The notes beneath the pieces are model-generated. The model saw only the letters and a list, made by a program, of their open reading frames with translations, did no database searches and had not been told where the DNA came from. A stretch of 53,302 nt of DNA from JAYUZR01 sp043751595 (lineage in GTDB: Bacteria; Patescibacteriota; UBA1384; CAILIB01). Within the stretch, counting starts at the first letter, position 1, and the number at the start of each line of letters is the position of its first letter. This document shows positions 9,109-17,517 of this stretch, one piece after another. Both the position numbers and the translations under genes were made by a program. The DNA lies in the NCBI GenBank assembly GCA_043751595.1, contig JAYUZR010000021.1:1-53302 (forward strand), in the 5' to 3' direction.

Positions 9109-10274
9109 CGCTTTTTCTTACGAGTAGGAATGAGTTTTCGTACATTAGGCATAAAGGAAGGCTCAACACCTTCTCGCCTCACCTTAGAGATATTCAGCAG
9201 CACCCCGACAGCCGAAAGAGAAATAACTAAATTAGTGCCACCGTAGCTAATGAACGGTAATGGCACCCCAACCAGCGGCACTAAGTGCAGCATAGCGGCT
9301 AGGTTCATAATAGTTTGAAACCCAAACCAAACCGAGATGCCCACCGCCATTAGTTTTCCGAAGGGTTCGTCCACTGCGTAAGCAATAAGCAAACCTCTGC
9401 AGGCAACAAAAATCAGTACGGCGGCAAGTAAGGTGGCCCGAATAAACCCAAGTTCTTCCGTAATTACGGCAAAGATTGAATCGGTATATGGCTCAGGCAA
9501 GAAGCGCCGCTTTTGTTTGCTATTGCCAAACCCAAGACCAGTTACCCCGCCGGTCCCCACTGCAATCTCGATATTCTTTACGTGATACGCAGCTCCAGTG
9601 GTATCTTTTTCTGGGTGCAAGAAAGTGGTAACCCGCTCCAATCGGTATGGGGCGGCAATGGCAATACCACCAAGGGCAACCGCTGCAAGTACCAAGCCAA
9701 AGATCATCTGCTTCCAGTTCATACCCGCCACCAGGTACACAGCAATGGCGGGAACCAGCAGAATTACTAAGGTTCCAAAATCGGGTTGGGCAAGCATTAA
9801 GGCAGAAATAAGAGCCAAAATTGCCAAGAAAACCCCAAAAACGGAAAGAGTGCCGATATGATCGCGCTGCTTTACCAGCCACGCCGAGGTGTAGGCAATA
9901 AGGGTAAACTTAGCCAGCTCTGAGGGCTGAAAATTAATGGGGCCTAAGTTAATCCAGCGGTGAGCACCATTAATTTCTCCGCGCGAAAAGAAGAAAACAC
10001 TACACAGAAGAGCAAATGTAAGAATAAGCATCCAGCCGGCGTTTCGCTGCCAGGTTTTATAATCGATGCCAGCCGCAACCATCATCCCCACAATACCAAG
10101 GCCCGCATACAGTACCTGGCGAGTTACAAAGAGGGTGGGGTTATTAAAAGGAGGAAGGGCTGCAACCACCGAAGAGGCTGAATAAACCGCAACGATACCA
10201 AAAAGTACTAGGCCAAAAACGGTAAGACCAAGGACCCTATCACTCTTACCGGGCATTTGGTAGCTAGCTGCCAT
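9105..10274 (-). CDS. ftsW: septal peptidoglycan polymerase FtsW
   Basis: FtsW is the SEDS-family glycosyltransferase that polymerises lipid II at the septum together with FtsI. The 389 aa contain about ten membrane segments and the SEDS signatures GAHRWINLG, QPSELAKF, GTGGVTGLGFGNSKQK, the PYTDSIFAVITEELG loop, and PLPFISYGGTN near the C-terminus. An in-frame Met at residue 7 is an alternative start. Gene order (murD, ftsW, murG) is classical. RodA is the only real alternative, and the cluster position argues for FtsW. Confidence 0.94.
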   Translation of the reverse strand: MAASYQMPGKSDRVLGLTVFGLVLFGIVAVYSASSVVAALPPFNNPTLFVTRQVLYAGLGIVGMMVAAGIDYKTWQRNAGWMLILTFALLCSVFFFSRGEINGAHRWINLGPINFQPSELAKFTLIAYTSAWLVKQRDHIGTLSVFGVFLAILALISALMLAQPDFGTLVILLVPAIAVYLVAGMNWKQMIFGLVLAAVALGGIAIAAPYRLERVTTFLHPEKDTTGAAYHVKNIEIAVGTGGVTGLGFGNSKQKRRFLPEPYTDSIFAVITEELGFIRATLLAAVLIFVACRGLLIAYAVDEPFGKLMAVGISVWFGFQTIMNLAAMLHLVPLVGVPLPFISYGGTNLVISLSAVGVLLNISKVRREGVEPSFMPNVRKLIPTRKKKR

Positions 10275-11688
10275 AGCGCTCGGTTACCGCCTTAGTAAAC
10301 TGCTCTCCTCTATCTTTATAGCTCGTAAAGCCGGTAAAACTGGTAGCCGAAGGAGCAAGTAGAACAATGTCTCCTTCCTGCAGATGCGGTTGAATCCCAC
10401 TTAGCGCTTGATCAAACCGGGGCTCAGAGTGCTCGATAAGAATACAATCGCTTTTTTGCTCTTTCTTTGCCCGTAGGATGAGTGGCTTAAAGCGCACTGA
10501 AGCTGGGCCAGGCAGTAGCGAAATAGTAGCCGAGCTTTTTACCATAAGCTTGGCAACTTCAGTTAGATCGTACCCCTTATCACTACCGCCAGCGATAAGA
10601 TGTAGCCTTTTTCCTTCAAAGCACCTGAGTGCTGCCATAGCGGAGTCTGGTCCAGTAGCGATGCTGTCGTCGTAAAATGAAGCTCCAGAAAATGTACCAA
10701 TAAACTGGAGACGATGTGGGAGTCCGACAAACTCGGTGATTACTTGCTGAATTATTTTCGGAGGAACTCCTAACCGAGAAGCCACAATTGCAGCAGGAAT
10801 AATATTCTCTAAGTTATGTACGCCAACCAGTTTTCGCTCGGTGATATCGAGTGATTCAAAATCATCTCCAGTGTGCAAAAAGAGTACCTCTCTCTCTTCA
10901 ATTTTTTCTACCCAAGAAGAGTTCTTTTTAGGAGCATCTTTTCGGTAATAGCAAACATCTCCACCTGCCTGCGCCGAGAGTTTATAAGCGATTTCATTCG
11001 CCGCATGCACCACGGCAAAGTCTCCTTCTTTTTGATGAGAAAAGATTGAAGCCTTTGCTTGATAGTATTCCTCGAGGCTTGCGTGGTGATCGAGGTGATC
11101 AGGGGTGAGCGATAGGAGAATCGCTACTTGGGGAGACGTATGAAGATCGTGTAGCTGAAAACTAGAAAGCTCCAAAATGACAATATCCTTCTCGGTTAAT
11201 TCGTCCAAAAAAGCAAAGGGATCGAGTCCGATATTTCCACCCAAGTATACTTTTCCCTGTTTGTAACCAGCATTTAGTAGCTTAGCCAATAGCGTAGAGG
11301 TAGTCCCCTTACCATTTGTGCCGGTTACTCCCACCATTTTCGCTGGACAGAGATCGAAAAAAAGCTTGGTTTGGGACCATACAATCCCGCCCTTCTTGGC
11401 GTACTTTACCAGCTCGGGAGAGAGCACCTTAATGGAAGGAGTCCTAAATACCGCCGCAAAATCTTCAAGCTTTTTGAGAATATTTTTTGAAATCTCCCAG
11501 GTAATGTACATTTCTGCCTCAGGAAACTCGGCTAGAAAACTTTCTTTCGCTTCAATCTTCTCGTCTCGAACGGTAAAAAGAATCCTCTTTTTTGCAAGCC
11601 ACGCTGCTAAATGACGATTATTCGCCCCAAGACCAAGCAGGACAACCTTGTTGTTTGCTAGCCATTCGAGAGAAAGAGAAGACTGCAT
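10264..11688 (-). CDS. murD: UDP-N-acetylmuramoylalanine--D-glutamate ligase MurD
   Basis: MurD adds D-Glu to UDP-MurNAc-L-Ala. The 474-aa protein shows the N-terminal VVLLGLGANN loop, P-loop GVTGTNGKGTTST, the LELSSFQLHDL motif that separates MurD from the other ligases, SLTPDHLDHH, and the C-terminal LIAGGSDKGYDL segment. The start overlaps nothing upstream (9 bp from mraY). The end overlaps ftsW by 11 bp. Lysine and serine content is somewhat higher than in its neighbours, with no sign of transfer. Confidence 0.95.
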   Translation of the reverse strand: MQSSLSLEWLANNKVVLLGLGANNRHLAAWLAKKRILFTVRDEKIEAKESFLAEFPEAEMYITWEISKNILKKLEDFAAVFRTPSIKVLSPELVKYAKKGGIVWSQTKLFFDLCPAKMVGVTGTNGKGTTSTLLAKLLNAGYKQGKVYLGGNIGLDPFAFLDELTEKDIVILELSSFQLHDLHTSPQVAILLSLTPDHLDHHASLEEYYQAKASIFSHQKEGDFAVVHAANEIAYKLSAQAGGDVCYYRKDAPKKNSSWVEKIEEREVLFLHTGDDFESLDITERKLVGVHNLENIIPAAIVASRLGVPPKIIQQVITEFVGLPHRLQFIGTFSGASFYDDSIATGPDSAMAALRCFEGKRLHLIAGGSDKGYDLTEVAKLMVKSSATISLLPGPASVRFKPLILRAKKEQKSDCILIEHSEPRFDQALSGIQPHLQEGDIVLLAPSATSFTGFTSYKDRGEQFTKAVTERYGS

Positions 11689-11697
11689 CAGTATTGA

Positions 11698-12720
11698 TTA
11701 ACTACCTACCAACATGAGGGCGAATCCGAGAGAAGCTCCGATGGCATTAATAACCCAAAACCGCATCGTAACCTTAGTTTCTGGCCAGCCAATTGCCTCG
11801 AAGTGGTGGTGAATCGGAGCAACCTTAAACACTTTTCGCTTAAACACTTTCTTACTAAAGATCTGAATGAGGGTAGTGATGCCTTCTACGTAGGGGATGA
11901 TGAGAATAAGCGGCAGTACTAATACGCTATTGGTAAGGAAGGCAATAATCGGAATCACCATACCAAGGGCCATACTTCCGGTATCACCCATAAAGAAGCG
12001 GGCTGGGTTGATATTAAACCATAAGAACGCAAGAAGAGAGCCAAGAAGAGTGGCGCAGAAAATGGCGAGCTGCGTCTGCCCCTGGAATAAAGCAATCATC
12101 ATTAGTACAAAACAGGCAAAGCCAGAAACGCCCCCCGCCAAGCCATCGAGGCCATCGGTTTGATTCATACTAAAGGCGGTCCAGATTACCGTTCCTACAA
12201 ATAATGGAACATACCAAAAACCAACATGCACATCTTTGTTAAGGATTGGAATAAAGAAGGAATCGTGATCAAGTTTTGCGTAAAACCACCACGCACCCAC
12301 CAGGGCTACTGCAAGATAAATCCAGAAGCGAACCCTGAGCGGGAGTGAGCCATTGTTTGGACCAATACCGTAGGCATTCATTAAATCGTCTACACCACCA
12401 ATAATACCAGCCGCGGCCAAGGTAAAGGCTGGGAGCCAGGTTTGCTCGCGAGTGAGATTAAAAAGAAGGGTAAAGACAAGGGTGGTAACCCAGAATAGAA
12501 GACCGCCCATAACAGGAGTGCCAGCCTTATTTTTGTGAAGCTCCGAGAATATTGGCGCTGCCTTGCCATCGATTCCGGTCTGGCGAAGATGCTTACCGAC
12601 CTTGTTTTTATATAAGAAATTAGTGAGAAGCGGAGCCGCAATCATAGCCACCACAAAAGCTGCCGTGGTGGAGAGAAGAACCTGCGTAAGATCGCTTACA
12701 GAAATAGTGAGTAATGCCAT
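11698..12720 (-). CDS. mraY: phospho-N-acetylmuramoyl-pentapeptide transferase MraY
   Basis: MraY moves phospho-MurNAc-peptide from UDP onto undecaprenyl phosphate, making lipid I. The 340 aa form about ten membrane helices. Family marks are the GTPVMGGLLFW loop, GGVDDLMNA (first Asp motif), MNQTDGLDGLAGG, NPARFFMGDTGSMALG and APIHHHFEAIGWPETKV. All catalytic aspartates and the HHH segment are intact. It lies 12 bp downstream of murF. Confidence 0.97.
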   Translation of the reverse strand: MALLTISVSDLTQVLLSTTAAFVVAMIAAPLLTNFLYKNKVGKHLRQTGIDGKAAPIFSELHKNKAGTPVMGGLLFWVTTLVFTLLFNLTREQTWLPAFTLAAAGIIGGVDDLMNAYGIGPNNGSLPLRVRFWIYLAVALVGAWWFYAKLDHDSFFIPILNKDVHVGFWYVPLFVGTVIWTAFSMNQTDGLDGLAGGVSGFACFVLMMIALFQGQTQLAIFCATLLGSLLAFLWFNINPARFFMGDTGSMALGMVIPIIAFLTNSVLVLPLILIIPYVEGITTLIQIFSKKVFKRKVFKVAPIHHHFEAIGWPETKVTMRFWVINAIGASLGFALMLVGS

Positions 12721-12732
12721 ACAAGAAAATAG

Positions 12733-14034
12733 TTATTTCCAACGCGCCGTTTGCCTGACCAAGAGCTTGGAAGCAAGCTCTGGATGTAGCATAATACGCT
12801 TTACAAATTGCTCGAGCCGAACACCGTTTTGCGAGCCCTTTACTAAGACAATATCGCCCTTGCGGGTTACTTGCTCGGCTTTATCGCACACAGATTTTGT
12901 ATCCGAGAATACGGTAATGCTTTCTGGCTTCATACCAGAAGCGACTGCCTTTTCTCGCATGAGATCTGCGTACTGCCCAACAAATACTACAGCATCACAG
13001 GCGGTTGCGGCAGCGGCAGCAATTTCTAAGTGATACTGCTCTGCCGTATCGCCCAGCTCATTCATTCGGCCAAGTACGGCAACCCGCCTTCGTTTAAGAC
13101 TGGCCCCTAATTCTTTGAGTGAATTGAGCGCAGAAACCACGGATGCCGGAGATGCATTATAAGTCTCATCAATAATAGTAATATCTCGTACACCCTGAAG
13201 AAGGCGGCCGCGCCCAGGAGGCAGTACGTAGCTTTCTAGACACTCCTTAAGTGCAGCGAGCTCTACCCCTTGGTGCAGTGCAACAAGAGCGGCAGCTAAT
13301 ACGCCAGATAACTGAGGCTCACTCAGTAGCTGCGTAGTAAGAGGGAGTGATTGCTCCTTACCATCTTTTTTATAGTGTAATGTGCAAGCCAAGCCTTGAG
13401 CCGTAAGGGCAAGATTAGTCGCCCAAACGGATTGATCGTTACGCTCCCGTAAACCATAGCGAAGCGAAGTATAGCCTGCCGCATGGGGTGATAGAGGTAA
13501 AACCGATTGCTCGGGATCATCGGCATTTACCAAGGCCAATCCGCCGGGCTGAAGACCAGCAAAAATACTAAGCTTTTCCTGACGAAGCTCATCAAAGTTT
13601 GCGTATCCTTGCATATGCGCAGGGGTAATGGCAGTAACAATGGAAATATCTGGAGCTATTTTCCCAACCAAATACGGGATATCGCCAGTGGCATCTGAGG
13701 AGTACTCCAGCACAAAATACGGGCGCACCCCGGCCTTAAACCCCTTTGTTTTAGGTGGAGTAAGCGCCTTGAGTGCAGCACCTAGCCAGCCAAGCGCGCT
13801 ACTTGGCGGCTCGATATAGCCTAACAAGGCCAGAGGAACTCCACTATTGGTATTCAAGTTTCCTGGCGTTTTGAATACTGGCTTGCCGGTAAGTTTGAGC
13901 ACTTCGGCCACTAGCTCTTTTACAGAAGTTTTTCCGATGGTTCCTGTGATCGCAACTACAACAGGGCGCTCTCGGTTTACCCGAGCCAGCGCTCCTTCCC
14001 ACAGTGCATCAAGAACAAAAGATCTCAGGCCCAT
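12733..14034 (-). CDS. murF: MurF-like ligase lacking the N-terminal UDP-binding domain
   Basis: MurF adds the terminal dipeptide (D-Ala-D-Ala) to the UDP-MurNAc peptide. The 433-aa protein has MurF-type motifs: P-loop GTIGKTSVKE, GNLNTNSGVPLALLG, a TPAHMQGY segment and IDETYNASPASV in the central domain. The P-loop sits at residue 31, whereas in ordinary MurF it follows a separate domain of roughly 80-100 residues. There is no room upstream: the ftsI stop is 12 bp before this ATG. The N-terminal substrate domain is therefore missing, which may mean a changed substrate or a lineage-specific form. murE is not in this cluster. Confidence 0.85.
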   Translation of the reverse strand: MGLRSFVLDALWEGALARVNRERPVVVAITGTIGKTSVKELVAEVLKLTGKPVFKTPGNLNTNSGVPLALLGYIEPPSSALGWLGAALKALTPPKTKGFKAGVRPYFVLEYSSDATGDIPYLVGKIAPDISIVTAITPAHMQGYANFDELRQEKLSIFAGLQPGGLALVNADDPEQSVLPLSPHAAGYTSLRYGLRERNDQSVWATNLALTAQGLACTLHYKKDGKEQSLPLTTQLLSEPQLSGVLAAALVALHQGVELAALKECLESYVLPPGRGRLLQGVRDITIIDETYNASPASVVSALNSLKELGASLKRRRVAVLGRMNELGDTAEQYHLEIAAAAATACDAVVFVGQYADLMREKAVASGMKPESITVFSDTKSVCDKAEQVTRKGDIVLVKGSQNGVRLEQFVKRIMLHPELASKLLVRQTARWK

Positions 14035-14046
14035 ACAAATGGTTCG

Positions 14047-15858
14047 TTACGGGGTTGGAGGTATCTGCAAATACTGTATCAGAAACCTTGAAATGCGCCC
14101 AAAGAGAGGAACCGCCGTTCCAACCGCAAAGGTTCCTACCTTCGCTAGATTTGGCTGTTCAATCTTGGTCAAAAGAATGTAGCGCGGGTTAGAGGCAGGG
14201 GCAAAACCAATCATGGTGTGGTTATATTGGTCCTGCAAATACCCTCCATTTACCAGGTCTGGAACCTGCGCTGTACCAGTTTTCCCGGCGATACCGTAGC
14301 CTGCCACTTTAGCCGGACCCTCAGCTTTCTCAACCACTGCCTTAAGCATTTCTCGTAGCTGAGCCGCCGTTTCTGGCTTCAGCACTTGGTCACCTTTTTT
14401 AACGGTAATCTCCTCACGGCGGCCATCGGGGTGAATAATTGCCTGCAAAATATGAGGATGAATCAAAGTTCCATCTTTGCTGGTAATAGCCGTGTAGGCC
14501 TGCATCAGCTGTAGTGGCGTAACCGAAATACCTTGTCCAAAGGAAAGGGTTGCCCGATTTACATCACGCCAGGTTTTAGCCGGCTGGAGCTCAGTACTTA
14601 CTTCGTTTGCAAGATCGATGCCGGTCAGCTGGCCAATCCCAAACTTATGCAGGTAATCGTGCATTGTATCGTTACCAAGCTTATTGGCCACCCAAACCAT
14701 TCCGACGTTATCGGAGTTTACCAACACTTGGGTCATGGTTTCTTCGCCATAGGAGCGACGAAGCGCTGTCTCAATCTTAAATCCCCCAACATTTACCGAG
14801 CCACCAAACTCTTGCTTGGTATCAGGCGTAACCAAGCCCTGATCGATCGCTGAAGCCATCACAATCGGCTTAAAGACACTTCCTGGTTCCCAGACCGTAC
14901 TAATACTTCCATTGGTAAATCGCCCAATTTCGGCACTTGGCACCTCTCTAAACTTAGCCGGGTCGTAGGAAGGGTAATTAGCCATCGCTAGGATTCCTCC
15001 GGTTTGGGCATCCATCACTACCGCCACTCCGCCTTTAGCTTCTCCATCTTTTACCTGCTTTTCTAGCTCCTGCTCTACGTAATGCTGGATATTTCTATCA
15101 ATTGTAAGTTCGTAGTCAGCCCCATCACTTCCTTCCACCGCCTGAGTTGAGCGAAGCAAGGTTCCCAAACTATCCTGCTCTAGGCGCAGCTTTCCGGTTT
15201 GCCCCTTGAGTTGCTGATCAAACTCGCTTTCGATGCCATACTTTCCAAGACCCTCGTCGTTTACAAAGCCAAGTACCTGACCCATCGTATTTCCTTGCGG
15301 GTAGGAGCGCTGATATTCACGCTGAAAAAAGACCCCACCCCAGTAGTAAATAGTTGCTCCCTGAGAAGCATCCAGATTTACTGGTACATCTTTCCACTTA
15401 GGATCGGCCGCTCGCTCTACTCCTTTAATAGCCTCTGCCACGCTCGAGAGTTGCTCAGAGGTTAGGCCGTGGGCAAGTGGTCGCATATACCAACCCTCAG
15501 TGTTTAGTTGGGTCAAGATATCTTCCTCCTTGATATCGGAAAAAGGAGCCAGCGCCTTAGCGTACGCTGCCTTCATTTTTTTAGTCACATTTCGAGGCGT
15601 AGCCGAGAGTGCATACCGCTCGCTACTTACTGCAACCTTAACTAAGCTCCCAGAAGCCAAATCTTGAGCATAAATAGTACCTCGCTTAGGTAATACAGTA
15701 TATTCAACATTTTGCTGCTCATCCGCCTCCGCCACAAACGATTGATGCTGAATAACGCTAATTTGAAATAGACGAATCAGCAATATAAAGGCAGCAACCG
15801 AGAAAACTCCGAAGAGAAAGGTAATTCTTTGAGTAAACGAGGCCTGCGATTGGCTCAT
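14047..15858 (-). CDS. ftsI: septal transpeptidase FtsI / class B PBP
   Basis: Class B penicillin-binding protein that cross-links septal peptidoglycan, working with FtsW. The 603 aa contain a short cytoplasmic tail, one membrane anchor (about 11-33), the PBP dimerisation domain with LPKRGTIYAQD, and a transpeptidase domain with SxxK in WEPGSVFKP (S327, K330), SxN as SDN in NSDNVGMVW, and KTGT in GKTGTAQVP. All three active-site motifs are present. No C-terminal PASTA domain is seen. It overlaps the ftsL-like gene by 4 bp (ATGA). Confidence 0.95.
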   Translation of the reverse strand: MSQSQASFTQRITFLFGVFSVAAFILLIRLFQISVIQHQSFVAEADEQQNVEYTVLPKRGTIYAQDLASGSLVKVAVSSERYALSATPRNVTKKMKAAYAKALAPFSDIKEEDILTQLNTEGWYMRPLAHGLTSEQLSSVAEAIKGVERAADPKWKDVPVNLDASQGATIYYWGGVFFQREYQRSYPQGNTMGQVLGFVNDEGLGKYGIESEFDQQLKGQTGKLRLEQDSLGTLLRSTQAVEGSDGADYELTIDRNIQHYVEQELEKQVKDGEAKGGVAVVMDAQTGGILAMANYPSYDPAKFREVPSAEIGRFTNGSISTVWEPGSVFKPIVMASAIDQGLVTPDTKQEFGGSVNVGGFKIETALRRSYGEETMTQVLVNSDNVGMVWVANKLGNDTMHDYLHKFGIGQLTGIDLANEVSTELQPAKTWRDVNRATLSFGQGISVTPLQLMQAYTAITSKDGTLIHPHILQAIIHPDGRREEITVKKGDQVLKPETAAQLREMLKAVVEKAEGPAKVAGYGIAGKTGTAQVPDLVNGGYLQDQYNHTMIGFAPASNPRYILLTKIEQPNLAKVGTFAVGTAVPLFGRISRFLIQYLQIPPTP

Positions 15859-16232
15859 TGGCTCTTATCAGTTGTGGCGCCAGCAACCTGCCCCACTTCT
15901 GATATAGGCACCATCTGATCTTTAATTGGTGTATTTTGAATCTGTTCAATAGACTTTGCTCGAGCAACTTCATAGTTGAGACGCTCAACTTCTGCCTCCT
16001 GATTGCTAATCTGCTTGTGAAGAGTGGAGTCGCGGTACACACTTCGGCTATCGGAAATCTTAAAGTTTGCCAAAATAATGGCCAGTACACCGAGAACTGC
16101 AATTCCCGCAAAGCGGGCGGCTGTAGGACCAACAGAAAATCGGCGAGTGGTAGTACGAAGAGTCGCCCTGGAAGCGGCGCGTTTCTTAGTGACCACATAT
16201 CCCTGATTGCGCGTATAACGTGCTGCAGCCAT
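15855..16232 (-). CDS. FtsL-like bitopic division protein
   Basis: A 125-aa protein with a basic cytoplasmic N-terminus (about 1-38), one membrane segment (about 40-56) and an extracytoplasmic heptad-rich stretch (about 70-100) that should form a coiled coil. This is the FtsL/FtsB architecture. It sits directly between mraZ and ftsI, where ftsL belongs, and overlaps ftsI by 4 bp. FtsL sequences diverge too far for a firm call from sequence alone; position and topology carry the assignment. The rsmH (mraW) gene that usually separates mraZ from ftsL is missing. Confidence 0.7.
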   Translation of the reverse strand: MAAARYTRNQGYVVTKKRAASRATLRTTTRRFSVGPTAARFAGIAVLGVLAIILANFKISDSRSVYRDSTLHKQISNQEAEVERLNYEVARAKSIEQIQNTPIKDQMVPISEVGQVAGATTDKSQ

Positions 16233-16244
16233 GAAAAAGTGAGA

Positions 16245-16676
16245 TTAAATGCCGTATTGAGTAAGAGCCTCACCCCGCGCCTCGCTGCTTGCATCTGTGG
16301 AAGTCATATAGGCTTCCCAAGAAGCTGCGTCCCATACTTCAATATGGTCGTTCAGCCCTGCAAGGACCAGGCCCTTGGTGAGTTGTGCGTACTGGCGCAA
16401 ATACGGCGGCAATACCATGCGTCCAGATTTATCGAGTTCTACATCCATCGCACCCGCTAGGGTTTGACGAACATAGGCACGAGTATTTGGATCACTTTGT
16501 GGCAATGTAGAAAGCTTGGTGGCAATTTCTTGCCATACAGCCATTGGATAAAGCGCGAGCGAGCCGTCGAACCCCTTCGTTACAACGGCTCCCTCAGCCA
16601 ACTTCGAGCGCCATCCGCTTGGTACCTGTACCCGACCCTTCTCATCCAAATTGTGGCGATGTTCGCCGATAAACAT
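16245..16676 (-). CDS. mraZ: transcriptional regulator MraZ
   Basis: MraZ is the AbrB-like DNA-binding regulator at the head of dcw operons. With the ATG at 16676 it is 143 aa and begins MFIGEHRHNLDEKGRV, the canonical N-terminus. A frame to 16748 adds 24 residues unlike the family and would run into the operator boxes. The two SpoVT/AbrB repeats are visible as LDEKGRVQVP and LDKSGRMVLP. The three boxes at 16721-16750 indicate autoregulation of the whole cluster. There is no clear Shine-Dalgarno. Confidence 0.94.
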   Translation of the reverse strand: MFIGEHRHNLDEKGRVQVPSGWRSKLAEGAVVTKGFDGSLALYPMAVWQEIATKLSTLPQSDPNTRAYVRQTLAGAMDVELDKSGRMVLPPYLRQYAQLTKGLVLAGLNDHIEVWDAASWEAYMTSTDASSEARGEALTQYGI

Positions 16677-16720
16677 GAGGGGGTTGGTTACTGATACCTG
16701 GTGGTGTCCTTGCGGATGGG

Positions 16721-16750
16721 CGCTCCACTTTGCCCCACTTCGAACCACTT
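16721..16750 (-). promoter_or_regulatory. MraZ operator: three tandem 10-bp boxes
   Basis: On the minus strand the repeats read AAGTGGTTCG, AAGTGGGGCA and AAGTGGAGCG with exact 10-bp period. A weaker fourth copy (GAATGGTTTC, 16751-16760) lies upstream. Known MraZ sites are three or four direct repeats with a GTG or TGG core at 10-bp spacing ahead of mraZ. The array covers the expected transcription start, so binding should repress. Confidence 0.88.
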
Positions 16751-16756
16751 GAAACC

Positions 16757-16785
16757 ATTCTGGGGGCTATTTTGCTCCAGGTCAA
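16757..16785 (-). promoter_or_regulatory. promoter of the dcw cluster
   Basis: TTGACC (16785-16780), a 17-bp spacer and CAGAAT (16762-16757) give a sigma-70-type promoter whose start would be near 16750, at the edge of the MraZ boxes. This leaves a leader of about 75 nt before the MraZ ATG. Confidence 0.65.
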
Positions 16786-16835
16786 GGAGTTTCGGGGGAT
16801 GTTTGGTACATTGCAGGCATTACTACGACTACACA

Positions 16836-16867
16836 AAAAAAGACCAGGACTGAACCTGGTCTTTTTT
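16836..16867 (-). terminator. bidirectional terminator behind the 16879 gene
   Basis: GACCAGG (16842-16848) pairs with CCTGGTC (16855-16861), flanked by an A run and a T run, so it can stop transcription in both directions. It insulates the glyS transcript from the dcw promoter. Confidence 0.85.
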
Positions 16868-16878
16868 GGGGATTCTTC

Positions 16879-17511
16879 TTATAGATCCTTAAGCGATTGC
16901 TCAATCCGTTCCACCGTAGAGGCCGGAAGCCGATCGTACATTTTATCGCTAAACCTTCGCTGATGAGCCGTATCGTTATTTTCGGTACAGCGGAACTCAA
17001 GCACATACTGCTTACCAAAGACGAGATCACCGCTAAGCTTTTCACCCGTATCGGACATGAGTGTATAGCCGGTGTATTCTCCCACTTTTCGAGAAGTTGT
17101 CTTGCCGCTAAAGGTAGCCGCTTGAGCTGGAGTCCAGGGAACTTGCTCGGTACCGGTACCTAGCAGCTTTACCTTTTTTACATACTCCTCAATCGACTTG
17201 CCAGCAGTAGATTCTGGCTGAAGCGTGTAATTACAAACGATAGTTGAATCGAAGGGATGCGAGTTGAGAATTACCCCATTTGGAAAGCCGGTACTAGAAA
17301 TAGACTGCGTTGCCGTCATACCCTGAGGGTAATCGAGGGTGAAGATAGCCCGTTTTTGATCAGAGTTATCGCGGAAGGAAAGAATCTGCCAAACCGCATT
17401 TTGCTTGCGGGCGTGTACAAACTGGAACACACCAAGCACCACAACCGCCAAGACTACATAGGTAACAAGAGACTTTACCGAAAGGGTAATACTCTGTGAT
17501 TTCTTAGCCAT
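16879..17511 (-). CDS. membrane-anchored extracytoplasmic protein, unknown
   Basis: A 210-aa protein not recognised as any family. A basic N-terminus precedes one hydrophobic segment (about 14-33) that could be an anchor or uncleaved signal. The remainder is polar and beta-rich, with two cysteines (in VCNYTL and FRCTEN) that could form a disulfide outside the cell. It follows glyS by 6 bp and ends at a strong terminator, so the two form an operon. Nothing in it suggests a translation role; the pairing may be incidental. Confidence 0.75.
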   Translation of the reverse strand: MAKKSQSITLSVKSLVTYVVLAVVVLGVFQFVHARKQNAVWQILSFRDNSDQKRAIFTLDYPQGMTATQSISSTGFPNGVILNSHPFDSTIVCNYTLQPESTAGKSIEEYVKKVKLLGTGTEQVPWTPAQAATFSGKTTSRKVGEYTGYTLMSDTGEKLSGDLVFGKQYVLEFRCTENNDTAHQRRFSDKMYDRLPASTVERIEQSLKDL

Positions 17512-17517
17512 ATAGGA

